Shown piece by piece: positions 14,502 through 21,276 of a stretch of DNA of 33,226 nucleotides (the stretch's first letter is position 1; each line of letters begins with the position of its first letter). The position numbers and the translations under genes were made by a program. The stretch comes from a bacterium. Its GTDB lineage: Bacteria; UBA6262; WVXT01. The stretch lies in contig WVXT01000068.1 of the NCBI GenBank assembly GCA_011773355.1, forward strand, positions 14,936 to 48,161, read 5' to 3'. The notes under the pieces are model-generated. The model saw only the letters and a program-made list of their open reading frames with translations, was not told the origin of the DNA and did not search any database.

Positions 14502-14826
14502 CAAAACTTACTGAATTGCGGTAGAAAAAATATTGTTGAGGGTTAGGGGATCTTATATATTAGATTACCCAACTAGAGAAAATTTACTGACAGGCTTAAG
14601 AGATAATTTAGGCTGGCCTTATTTTGACTGACAAAGAGGTCGAAAGGCCAAGCTACCCCTAACGATAGTTAGGGGTTTTTTTTCGAATATATGTTTTCTA
14701 TAGTGCAAGGCTACTCCTGAGCAATTGGGGCATTTCCGGTGCCACCATGTGGTGCTGGAGAGGACCAAGAAGAAATAGTATCCCATTTTTGGCGGAAAGT
14801 CAGTAGAAGGTTGAAGAGAAAAATTA
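14502..14826 (+). other. 325-bp gap with possible promoter and structured leader before the VIT gene
   Basis: A weak promoter (TTGTTG 14533-14538, 17 bp, TATATT 14556-14561) is followed by a hairpin in which GCTGGCCTT (14612-14620) pairs with AAGGCCAAGC (14644-14653) with a bulge. The terminator at 14656-14683 comes next. GTTAGGGG also occurs at 14542-14549, so CCCCTAAC (14656-14663) has two possible partners. Beyond the terminator, 14684-14826 holds no gene I can support; CACCATGTGGTG (14741-14752) is a near-palindrome. Confidence 0.4.
14656..14683 (+). terminator. Rho-independent terminator upstream of the VIT gene
   Basis: CCCCTAAC (14656-14663), loop GATA, GTTAGGGG (14668-14675) and eight T. 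It may end the ferredoxin transcript or serve as an attenuator for the VIT gene 144 bp downstream. Confidence 0.92.
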
Positions 14827-15414
14827 ATGGCAAAACTAATTAGAAGTCCTTTGGAGGAAAGACTTAAGGCCTGGCATGGAGAGGAATGGCATACAACAAG
14901 GGGTAGAATCATAAGGGATATAGTATATGCCATTGATACAGGGCTTGTTACCACGGTTTCCTTTATTGCCGGGATTTCAGTCTCTCTGGTAATAAGGAAC
15001 AGAGTAATTTTGGCCGGTTTAGTGGAGATAGTAGCCGGCACGCTGGCAATATTTTTTGGCTCTTATATATCAACAAAAGCTCAGAAACATTTCTTTGAGA
15101 ACCAGATTGAGCGAGAAAGAAAAGAGATAGAAGAGGACCCTGAAAAAGAGACCGGGGAGATAAGAGAAATTTTCAATGGCATGGGCTTTACTGAAGAAGA
15201 ACAGGAAATCGCTGTAAAACGGATTACTGCAGATAAGCAAAGATGGCTTGAATTTATGGTTCAGGAAGAGATTGGCATAAGTCCTGGATTGATTGATAAC
15301 CCTTTTGAAATAGGACTCATCTCTGCAGGCTCGTTTCTTTTGGGTGCATTTCCTGCGATTCTCCCATTTTTTCTTTTTAATAGTGTAAGTAAGGCATTAG
15401 TTATTTCTGCTTAG
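14827..15414 (+). pseudogene. VIT1/CCC1-family Fe/Mn transporter, prematurely ended by frameshift
   Basis: The 195-residue product matches the VIT (vacuolar iron transporter/nodulin-21) family. It starts with EEWHTTRGRIIRDIVYAIDT, followed by GLVTTVSFIAGISVS (TM1), an AGTLAIFFGSYISTKAQKHF segment, a Glu-rich cytoplasmic helix (about 95-150) that binds metal in this family, and two further TM segments. It stops after NSVSKALVISA. The missing end of the last TM region is found immediately downstream in another frame (15414-15542). So the gene has suffered a frameshift, apparently with loss of roughly ten codons between the two parts. It may be a pseudogene or reflect a sequencing or assembly error. 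The ribosome-binding site before ATG 14827 is weak. Confidence 0.8.
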
Positions 15415-15542
15415 GAGCAATTAAGACCAAAGTTACAAAAGTTAACTGGCTGGTAAGTGGATTGGAGACATTGTTGATAGGTGCTGTATCCTGTGGTGCA
15501 GGATTCCTTTTGGGAAGGATTGCTGCCGGATATTTCCACTGA
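15414..15542 (+). pseudogene. Out-of-frame C-terminal fragment of the VIT-family transporter
   Basis: The frame starting at 15414 reads GAIKTKVTKVNWLVSGLETL, then LIGAVSCGAGFLLGRI, and a stop at 15540-15542. This is the normal final pair of segments of VIT-family proteins (KT...W...GLE..L.G....G....G). It overlaps the stop of the preceding frame by one base and has no start codon of its own. Confidence 0.8.
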
Positions 15543-15615
15543 AAATAGATGAGTGGTTTGTTATTGGGATTGTTGCAGGAGCAGGTAGAAGTTATTTATA
15601 AAGAAGGAGGTGAAG

Positions 15616-16140
15616 ATGGCTAAAGTAGCAGTTCTTGTTGAAGATAATTATCAGGTTTTAGAAGTCTGGTATCCTTATCTACGTCTAAGGGAAGAAGGCA
15701 TAGAGACTTTCCTCGTAGGAACGGGGAGAAGGAAGGAGTATAAGAGTAAGGAAGGCTACCCCGCAGTGGAAGAACTCCCTATAGAAAAGGCAAGGGTGGC
15801 TGATTTTTCCGCAGTAGTTATCCCTGGAGGATATGCTCCTGACATTTTGAGAAGATACAAAGAAGTAAACAACTTTGTAAGGGAAATGTATAAGAAAAAT
15901 AAGATCGTTGCCGCTATCTGTCATGGGGGCTGGGTTCTGGTATCCGCGGGGATAGTGAAAGGTAAGAAGGTAACCGGCTTTTTCGCTATAAAGGATGACC
16001 TGGTAAATGCTGGCGGAAAGTTTATCGATAAGGAAGTTGTTGTAGATGGGAATCTCGTTACTTCTCGCAAACCTTACGATTTGCCACCATTTTGTAGAGA
16101 GATACTGAGAAAAATCAAAAAATCAAAGGAGAGTAAATGA
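15616..16140 (+). CDS. DJ-1/PfpI family protein (cysteine-type; protease, glyoxalase or chaperone)
   Basis: The 174-residue product has AKVAVLVEDNYQVLEVWYPY, a conserved Glu on strand 1 that pairs with the nucleophile, VVIPGGYAPDILRR, and AAICHGGWVLVSAGIVKGKK with Cys in the nucleophile elbow followed by His. Length and motifs fit the PfpI subfamily. Family members act as deglycases, glyoxalases or intracellular peptidases and are commonly stress-linked. ATG 15616 is chosen with GAAGGAGG at 15603-15610; a GTG at 15610 would be too close. The stop overlaps the next gene by four bases. It is the first gene of the long redox cluster. Confidence 0.9.
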   Translation: MAKVAVLVEDNYQVLEVWYPYLRLREEGIETFLVGTGRRKEYKSKEGYPAVEELPIEKARVADFSAVVIPGGYAPDILRRYKEVNNFVREMYKKNKIVAAICHGGWVLVSAGIVKGKKVTGFFAIKDDLVNAGGKFIDKEVVVDGNLVTSRKPYDLPPFCREILRKIKKSKESK

Positions 16141-16571
16141 AGTCAGGTAATAAGGAAAAATTTATCTGCTACGATTGTTTCAGGCTTCGAGCCTGTAAGG
16201 AGCCGATAACATCCTGGGTATTCTTTTTTCTTGCGCTCATTGCCGTAATTGCCATAAGGGCGGTGAATGTGGTTTTAGATTTTAGCCCTGTACTGGCAAA
16301 AATTTTCTGGTATACAGGAGTAGGGGGATTCTTTGTATATTTTATGTACAAGTTCAGGTACGACAGTATCTTGCATAGAGAATTAGCTAGGACGAAACTT
16401 GTAGATAAACTCCTCAGTCAGGACAGATTATCCCAACACGATTACAATGTCCTGGGGACTATCCTGTGCAAATTAAGTTCAAAGAAAGATAAAATCAATT
16501 ACTTTTTCATATTCTTTTTTTCCGGATTAGCCCTGGGTTTGGCAATATATATGGATTTCTTTAAGGGGTGA
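16137..16571 (+). CDS. Small membrane protein of unknown function with N-terminal Cys motif
   Basis: The product is 144 residues. The cytoplasmic N-terminus has CYDCFRLRAC, possibly a small metal site. Two adjacent TM helices follow at about 26-45 and 50-70 and a third at about 118-138. The middle segment is basic/helical (LARTKLVDKLLSQDRLSQHD). No known family recognised. The start overlaps the PfpI stop (ATGA) and its stop overlaps the LDH upstream region, so it belongs to the same operon. Confidence 0.65.
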   Translation: MKSGNKEKFICYDCFRLRACKEPITSWVFFFLALIAVIAIRAVNVVLDFSPVLAKIFWYTGVGGFFVYFMYKFRYDSILHRELARTKLVDKLLSQDRLSQHDYNVLGTILCKLSSKKDKINYFFIFFFSGLALGLAIYMDFFKG

Positions 16572-16579
16572 GTGAAAAG

Positions 16580-17536
16580 ATGGCCGATTTGAGACCCAAG
16601 ATTTCTATCATTGGTTGCGGTAATGTGGGTACGCGCTACGCCTATGCTTTAATGATGAAAGGGGGAGTGCGTCAACTTGTCCTTGTAGATCTTGACAGGA
16701 AAAGGCTTGAGGGAGAAGTTATGGATCTTTCCCATGGCGCTCCTTATAGCTCACCTGTAGAAATAATTGCCGGAGATTATTCCCAGATAGAAAACTCAGA
16801 TTTAGTTGTAATCACTGCCGGAAAAAAAGGTAAAGCGGATCAAAGCCGACTCGACCTGGCAAAAGATAATGTAGACCTTTACAGAAAAATAATTCCGGAA
16901 ATTGTAAAATACGCCTCCTCTGCCATCTTTCTAATCGTCAGTAACCCCGTGGACATCCTTGCTTACGCTGCTTATAAATTTTCTTCAAAACCCAAAGAAA
17001 AAGTGATCGGTTCAGGGACAGTTTTGGATACAGCGAGATTTAGATTTCTTTTAAGTAAACACTGCAACGTGGACCCTCGAAATATCCACGCCTATATTCT
17101 GGGTGAACACGGAGACAGCGAGTTTGCCGTGTGGAGCAGGGCAATGATTGGCGGAGTTTTGTTTAAGGATTACTGTTGTATTTGCAAAAGAAATGCCACC
17201 TGCCAGCACGACGAGGAACTTAACAAGATTTTTACTGAAGTGAGAGATTCGGCATATGAAATAGTGGAAAGAAAGCAAGAGACGTCTTATGGTATAGGTC
17301 TGGCTCTGGTAAGAATAACCCAGGCAATTATGAATGATGAGAATGCTATTTTACCCGTTTCCTCTTTAGTTGAGGATTACTTGGGAATAAACGATGTGTA
17401 CTTAAGTCTCCCCGCTGTAGTCAATAAAGAAGGCGTAAGAGAAGTTTTGAAGATTGAACTCAATCCCCGGGAACAGAAGCAACTGAAGAAGTCTGCAGAA
17501 GTGATAAAAAAAGTGATAAAGGAATCGGGTTTATAA
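16580..17536 (+). CDS. Lactate/malate dehydrogenase family enzyme, probably L-lactate dehydrogenase-like
   Basis: The product is 318 residues. The NAD-binding motif is IIGCGNVGTRYAYALM, followed by LVDLDRKRLEGEVMDLSHG. VSNPVDILAYAA and ILGEHGDSEFAVWSRA (catalytic His) are LDH-type. The specificity loop reads TAGKKGKADQSRLDL: the residue where LDH has Gln and MDH has Arg appears to be Gly, so the oxo-acid substrate is uncertain. DYCCICKRNATC is a Cys-rich insertion; a similar Cys-containing loop occurs in LDH of Thermotoga. ATG 16580 is preferred over GTG 16568, because AAGGGGTGA (16563-16571) then gives normal spacing. Likely role: reoxidising NADH with pyruvate in fermentation. Confidence 0.88.
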   Translation: MADLRPKISIIGCGNVGTRYAYALMMKGGVRQLVLVDLDRKRLEGEVMDLSHGAPYSSPVEIIAGDYSQIENSDLVVITAGKKGKADQSRLDLAKDNVDLYRKIIPEIVKYASSAIFLIVSNPVDILAYAAYKFSSKPKEKVIGSGTVLDTARFRFLLSKHCNVDPRNIHAYILGEHGDSEFAVWSRAMIGGVLFKDYCCICKRNATCQHDEELNKIFTEVRDSAYEIVERKQETSYGIGLALVRITQAIMNDENAILPVSSLVEDYLGINDVYLSLPAVVNKEGVREVLKIELNPREQKQLKKSAEVIKKVIKESGL

Positions 17537-17562
17537 AAATGGGAGAAAGAAAAGGAGAGGTT

Positions 17563-18162
17563 ATGAAGTCGAAAATTATGGTTCTATATTACAGTATGTT
17601 TGGTAACACGTTTTTGATGGCAAAGGCAGTATGTCAGGGAATCGAACAGGCAGGCGGTCAACCAATTTTGCGAACAGTACCGGAGTTACTGCCCAGGAGC
17701 GTAATTGATAAAGATGAGAGAATCAAGAAAGCAAAAGAGATGCAAAAGGGTGTTGCCGTGGCCAAAATGGAAGAATTAGAAAAAATAGACGGAATAATTT
17801 TGGGCTCACCCGCAAGGTTTGGTAATATGTGCGCGCAGTTGCGAAATTTCTTAGACCAGACAGGTAGTCTTTGGATGAAGGGTAGCCTTATCAATAAACC
17901 GGCAGGAGTCTTCTGTTGCACTGCTTCTTTGCATGGAGGTCAGGAGACAACCCTGATATCCATGATGTTTACTTTGATCCATCATGGAGCAATAATTGTA
18001 GGGGTACCGTATAGTTTAAAAGAATTGGTAGAAACGAAAAGAGGAGGAACTCCCTATGGCCCCACAGCAGTGGTGGGGCAGCTGGCAGACCAACCTCCTA
18101 CAGATATGGATTTGAAGATTGCCAGGGAATTAGGCAAAAGAGTAACCAGGCTCGCCAAATAA
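17563..18162 (+). CDS. wrbA: WrbA-like flavoprotein, NAD(P)H:quinone oxidoreductase type IV
   Basis: This 199-residue flavodoxin-fold protein has YYSMFGNTFLMAKAV (FMN phosphate loop), GSPARFGNMCAQLRNFLDQT (isoalloxazine loop) and the WrbA-typical TASLHGGQETTLISM. A late segment, GGTPYGPTAVVG, is also diagnostic. It performs two-electron reduction of quinones, avoiding semiquinone radicals. ATG 17563 follows AAAGGAGAGG (17551-17560); an earlier in-frame ATG at 17539 lacks such a site. It lies 26 bp after the LDH gene in the redox cluster. Confidence 0.93.
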   Translation: MKSKIMVLYYSMFGNTFLMAKAVCQGIEQAGGQPILRTVPELLPRSVIDKDERIKKAKEMQKGVAVAKMEELEKIDGIILGSPARFGNMCAQLRNFLDQTGSLWMKGSLINKPAGVFCCTASLHGGQETTLISMMFTLIHHGAIIVGVPYSLKELVETKRGGTPYGPTAVVGQLADQPPTDMDLKIARELGKRVTRLAK

Positions 18163-18210
18163 TCTTTGAAATAGATTCATAAATATATTTAATAGAATAG
18201 GAGGTGAAAA

Positions 18211-18546
18211 ATGGCGAAGTTTAAGTGTAGTGTATGTAACTATGTCTTTGACGGCGAAAATGCGCCGGATAAGTGTCCTCGCTGTGGTGCGCCGAAGGAT
18301 AAGTTTGCAAGATTGACAGATGATAAGGCAAAACTTGTTGATAGGGCAAGGTGCTCAAATCAACTCCATATGGGATTGGCGGCTGTTTTAGACCAGGTGC
18401 ATTCTATCGCTGAGGCAGGTATTCAGGATAATCTGGACCCGGGGTGCGTAGCTATATTTACTAGGGCAAGGGATGAGGCGATACTGTTGAGTCAATTCAT
18501 CAAGGCTGAGATAGAAGTCCATATAGGCAAGGGTAAATGGGGATAA
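18211..18546 (+). CDS. Rubredoxin-domain protein with C-terminal helical extension
   Basis: The product is 111 residues. The N-terminal 40 residues form a rubredoxin-type iron site: [20 protein letters not shown] and CGAPKDKF (two CxxC knuckles). The remaining 65 residues ([20 protein letters not shown]) are predicted helical and contain no obvious diiron ExxH motif. Similar two-part proteins occur in anaerobes beside rubrerythrins. It is probably an electron carrier for peroxide-reducing partners downstream. GGAGGTG precedes the ATG. The 48-bp upstream gap is AT-rich and may hold a weak promoter, but none is convincing. Confidence 0.88.
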   Translation: MAKFKCSVCNYVFDGENAPDKCPRCGAPKDKFARLTDDKAKLVDRARCSNQLHMGLAAVLDQVHSIAEAGIQDNLDPGCVAIFTRARDEAILLSQFIKAEIEVHIGKGKWG

Positions 18547-18583
18547 TTAATCGGGTTAGTCTTCAATGAATTTGGGGTGAATT

Positions 18584-19198
18584 ATGGAGGAAAAAAAAGC
18601 GCTGTTAATAGTAGATGTACAGAACGATTTCTGTCCCGGGGGAGCTCTGGCTGTGCCCGAAGGCGATAAAATAGTTCCCATCTTAAATAAATATATGATG
18701 ATTTTCTCTAAGAAAAAGTGGCCAATTTTTGCCTCCCGTGATTGGCATCCTAAGGAGAGTAAGCATTTTAAAAAGTTCGGTGGCCCCTGGCCAGAGCACT
18801 GCATACAGAATACCAAGGGAGCCGGGCTCCATCCAGATTTAAGATTGCCCAAGGAGACAATACTCCTTTCCAAAGGAATGGATCCTGATAAAGATAGCTA
18901 TTCAGCGTTTCAGGCGGTCGATGCTAAGGGAACTGGATTTTTTGAACTGTTAAAGAGTTCCGGGATAAATGGACTCTTCGTTGGTGGTCTGGCTACCGAT
19001 TATTGCGTTAAATCCTCAGTTTTGGACGCCTTGAAGCACGTTTTTAAAGTTAAATTATTGATGGATGCTATCAGGGGCGTTAACATAAACCCTGAAGATT
19101 CTGAACAGGCTATTGAAGAAATGGTACGTGGCGGCGCTGAAAAAATGACTCTGCAAGAGTTATCCCAATACGAAAAAAACAGAAAACCAGGGAGGTAA
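18584..19198 (+). CDS. pncA: Nicotinamidase (pyrazinamidase) of the isochorismatase superfamily
   Basis: The 204-residue product hydrolyses nicotinamide to nicotinate for NAD salvage. ALLIVDVQNDFCPGGALAVP carries the catalytic Asp (D11) and PncA-specific FxxGGxLAV. ASRDWHPKESKHF gives the metal-binding Asp-His-His set. KGMDPDKDSYSAF contains the Lys and YSAF typical of PncA, and GLATDYCVKSSVLDA the nucleophilic Cys. The gene lies 4 bp before the rubrerythrin gene, so it is in the operon. NAD recycling fits a cluster full of NAD(P)H-dependent reductases. Confidence 0.95.
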   Translation: MEEKKALLIVDVQNDFCPGGALAVPEGDKIVPILNKYMMIFSKKKWPIFASRDWHPKESKHFKKFGGPWPEHCIQNTKGAGLHPDLRLPKETILLSKGMDPDKDSYSAFQAVDAKGTGFFELLKSSGINGLFVGGLATDYCVKSSVLDALKHVFKVKLLMDAIRGVNINPEDSEQAIEEMVRGGAEKMTLQELSQYEKNRKPGR

Positions 19199-19202
19199 GA
19201 TT

Positions 19203-19781
19203 ATGGGAAAGTCCTTAAAAGGGACAAAAACAGAGAAAAATTTGCTGGCATCTTTTGCCGGAGAATCGCAGGCAAGAAATCGCTATACTTATTTTGCCAG
19301 CGTGGCAAAAAAGCAAGGCTATGAGCAGATAGGGGCAATATTTTTGGAGACTGCTGATAATGAGAAAGAGCATGCGAAGAGGTTTTTTAAACTTTTAGAA
19401 GGGGGAGACGTAGAGATTACAGCCTCCTATCCCGCCGGGGTGATAGGAGACACAGCATCAAATCTGGAAGCAGCTGCAGCGGGAGAGAACCATGAATGGA
19501 CAAAACTTTACAAAGAGGCAGGAGAGCTAGCGCGCCAGGAAGGGTTTAAAAAGGTAGCCGATCAATTTAAAGAGATAGCAGAAGTAGAAGAACAGCACGA
19601 AATACGATACAGGAAACTGCTTAAGAACGTAAAAGAGGGCAAGGTATTCAAAAAGGATACCGTGGTTAAATGGAAATGTCGTAACTGTGGTTATGTTCAT
19701 GAGGGAGAAGAAGCTCCTAAGGAATGTCCAGCCTGCGCTCATCCGCGAGAATTCTACGAGCTTCTTTGCGAAAATTACTGA
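19203..19781 (+). CDS. rbr: Rubrerythrin
   Basis: The 192-residue, classic-length product has an N-terminal four-helix diiron domain with LLASFAGESQARNRYTYFAS, ETADNEKEHAKRFFKLL and EIAEVEEQHEIRYRKLL, together giving the ExxH and Glu ligands. The C-terminal rubredoxin domain reads WKCRNCGYVHEGEEAPKECP, ending with CAHPREFY. Rubrerythrin reduces hydrogen peroxide to water in anaerobes, with electrons passed through a rubredoxin or NAD(P)H reductase. GGGAGGT lies before the ATG. The neighbouring rubredoxin (18211) and reductase (20552) are likely electron donors. Confidence 0.97.
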   Translation: MGKSLKGTKTEKNLLASFAGESQARNRYTYFASVAKKQGYEQIGAIFLETADNEKEHAKRFFKLLEGGDVEITASYPAGVIGDTASNLEAAAAGENHEWTKLYKEAGELARQEGFKKVADQFKEIAEVEEQHEIRYRKLLKNVKEGKVFKKDTVVKWKCRNCGYVHEGEEAPKECPACAHPREFYELLCENY

Positions 19782-19817
19782 GTCTGGTTAATGTTAATCT
19801 CATAAAGGAAGGAATAA

Positions 19818-20021
19818 ATGGCTAAAAAGAAATTGCCGAAAATACTTGAGGATCTGTGTATCGGGTGTGGCCATTGCATTCTGGCCTGTCACTTGGGAGT
19901 ATTGAAACTGGAGAACAAAAAATCTAAAATAATTAATCCCCAGGCCTGCGATAGCGAAGGAAGATGCATTGCTGCTTGTCCTCAGAAAGCAATACCACAT
20001 TTAGAAGAAAAAGAATATTGA
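19818..20021 (+). CDS. Small ferredoxin with one canonical and one Cys-deficient cluster motif
   Basis: The product is 67 residues. The first motif, CIGCGHCILACH, is complete apart from His in place of the usual Pro. The second, CDSEGRCIAACP, has Glu where the second Cys should be. The expected cofactors are one [4Fe-4S] and one site-differentiated or [3Fe-4S] cluster. A Lys-rich N-terminus and Glu-rich C-terminus flank the core. The gene lies between rubrerythrin and reverse-rubrerythrin genes, 15 bp before the latter. It is likely an electron carrier for the peroxide-reduction chain. Confidence 0.88.
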   Translation: MAKKKLPKILEDLCIGCGHCILACHLGVLKLENKKSKIINPQACDSEGRCIAACPQKAIPHLEEKEY

Positions 20022-20036
20022 AAAGGAGAAGACGAT

Positions 20037-20555
20037 ATGAATGTATATCGCTGTCGAATTTGCGGAGAGGTCTATATAGGAGAAGAGAAGCCCAGGACCT
20101 GTCCTTTTTGTGGAGCCCACGAGAATTTTTTTGTCCTGGCAAAAGAGTGGAAATTGCTACAGAGTGAATCTCTATCAGAGATAAGCAAGGAGAATTTGAG
20201 GAAAGCATTAGACTTGGAAATAGATAATACCAATTTTTATAAAGCAGTATCTGAAAGGAGCAAAGACGTTTATGTTTCCAGCATGTTCAAAGGTTTATCA
20301 AAAGTGGAAAGAGAACACGCCTCGGCAATATGCAAGCATCTAAAGATAGAGAAACCGGATTCAGAAGTAGGGTTGGATAAAGCAGTCGATTCTGACCGGG
20401 CGAACATAGAAGAGGCCAACAGGAGAGAAAAAAGAGCGGTTAAATTTTATGCAGAAGCGAGAAATCAGGCTCCCGAGGAAGAAATAAAGGAATTCTTTAA
20501 GGCTTTAATGGAGGTAGAGTCAGACCATATAGTGCTAACCGAGGAGAGACGATGA
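20037..20555 (+). CDS. Reverse-order rubrerythrin (rubredoxin domain first, then diiron domain)
   Basis: The product is 172 residues. The N-terminal rubredoxin site is YRCRICGEVYIGEEKPRTCP and CGAHENFF, and from about residue 55 there is a ferritin-like four-helix domain. Diiron ligands are visible in LRKALDLEIDNTNFYKAVSE, KVEREHASAICKHL, EEANRREKRAVKFYAEA and MEVESDHIVLTEE. The domain order is that of reverse rubrerythrins of clostridia, which reduce O2 or H2O2 with NADH via a reductase. The stop overlaps the start of the flavin reductase gene (ATGA), which strongly suggests that protein is its electron donor. Confidence 0.92.
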   Translation: MNVYRCRICGEVYIGEEKPRTCPFCGAHENFFVLAKEWKLLQSESLSEISKENLRKALDLEIDNTNFYKAVSERSKDVYVSSMFKGLSKVEREHASAICKHLKIEKPDSEVGLDKAVDSDRANIEEANRREKRAVKFYAEARNQAPEEEIKEFFKALMEVESDHIVLTEERR

Positions 20556-21265
20556 TTGACTTTGAAACAGAAGTATTGGACATAATACAAAGGACTTATA
20601 ATGTAAAAAGCTTCCGCTTTAGAACAGAAGGGGGTGTCGATTTTAAACCAGGACAGTTCTTTTTTGTCACCATAAAAATTGATGGGGTAGAGAAGACGAA
20701 ACATTTTTCTTTTTCCAATTCTCCTACGGAAAAAGGATACGTAGAGTTTACCAAGAGAATAACCGATAGTGAATTTTCCCAAGCCCTGGAAAGATTGAAG
20801 GTCAGGGATTGGGCGAGGTTAAAGATGCCTTATGGCTCTTTCACCTTTGGGGGAGAATATGAGAAGATAGTTTTTCTTTCGGGAGGCATAGGTATAACGC
20901 CTATAAGATCCATATGTAAGTTTGCTACGGATTCAATGTTGCCTACAGACATGGTTTTGCTGTATGGCAATAACAGAGAAGAAGATATCATATTCAGGCA
21001 GGATTTGGATAATATGAAGTCGGTAAATAAGAATCTGCGTATAGTTTATACTTTAACCTCCGCAGACATAGATAGAAAAATCTGGAAGGGAAAAACAGGT
21101 TATATAGATGATACCATGATAAAAGAAGAGATACCAGATTATACAGAAAGAATCTTTTATATCTGTGGACCTCCCAGGATGGTAGAGAGTTTAATAGACA
21201 TTTTAAAAAACAGATTAGGTATTGAAGAAAATAGAATTAAGAGAGAAAATTTTGTTGGATATTAA
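20552..21265 (+). CDS. Ferredoxin-NADP reductase-like FAD/NAD(P)H oxidoreductase
   Basis: The product is 237 residues in two domains. The flavin-binding barrel (1-100) has FKPGQFFFVTI and KHFSFSNSPTEKGYVEFTKR in place of the usual RxYS. The NAD(P) domain has FLSGGIGITPIRSI and YICGPPRMVESL. The C-terminal NFVGY resembles the terminal aromatic of FNR-type enzymes. There is no ferredoxin or other extra domain. It is coupled to the reverse rubrerythrin by a 4-bp overlap and probably passes NAD(P)H electrons to it or to the rubredoxins. Which nucleotide is used cannot be told. Confidence 0.9.
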   Translation: MIDFETEVLDIIQRTYNVKSFRFRTEGGVDFKPGQFFFVTIKIDGVEKTKHFSFSNSPTEKGYVEFTKRITDSEFSQALERLKVRDWARLKMPYGSFTFGGEYEKIVFLSGGIGITPIRSICKFATDSMLPTDMVLLYGNNREEDIIFRQDLDNMKSVNKNLRIVYTLTSADIDRKIWKGKTGYIDDTMIKEEIPDYTERIFYICGPPRMVESLIDILKNRLGIEENRIKRENFVGY

Positions 21266-21276
21266 AGGGAAGCGAT

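Noticed and set aside
14619-15041. Minus-strand frame with a CPNC motif opposite the VIT leader
   Set aside because: It overlaps the start of the VIT gene and the terminator, and the Cys pair alone is not enough to call a zinc-ribbon or transposase remnant.
15547-15574. ATAGATG-N16-GATTG on the plus strand, like the reverse of the first ECF promoter
   Set aside because: Two mismatches to the motif and no minus-strand gene in front of it; taken as chance.
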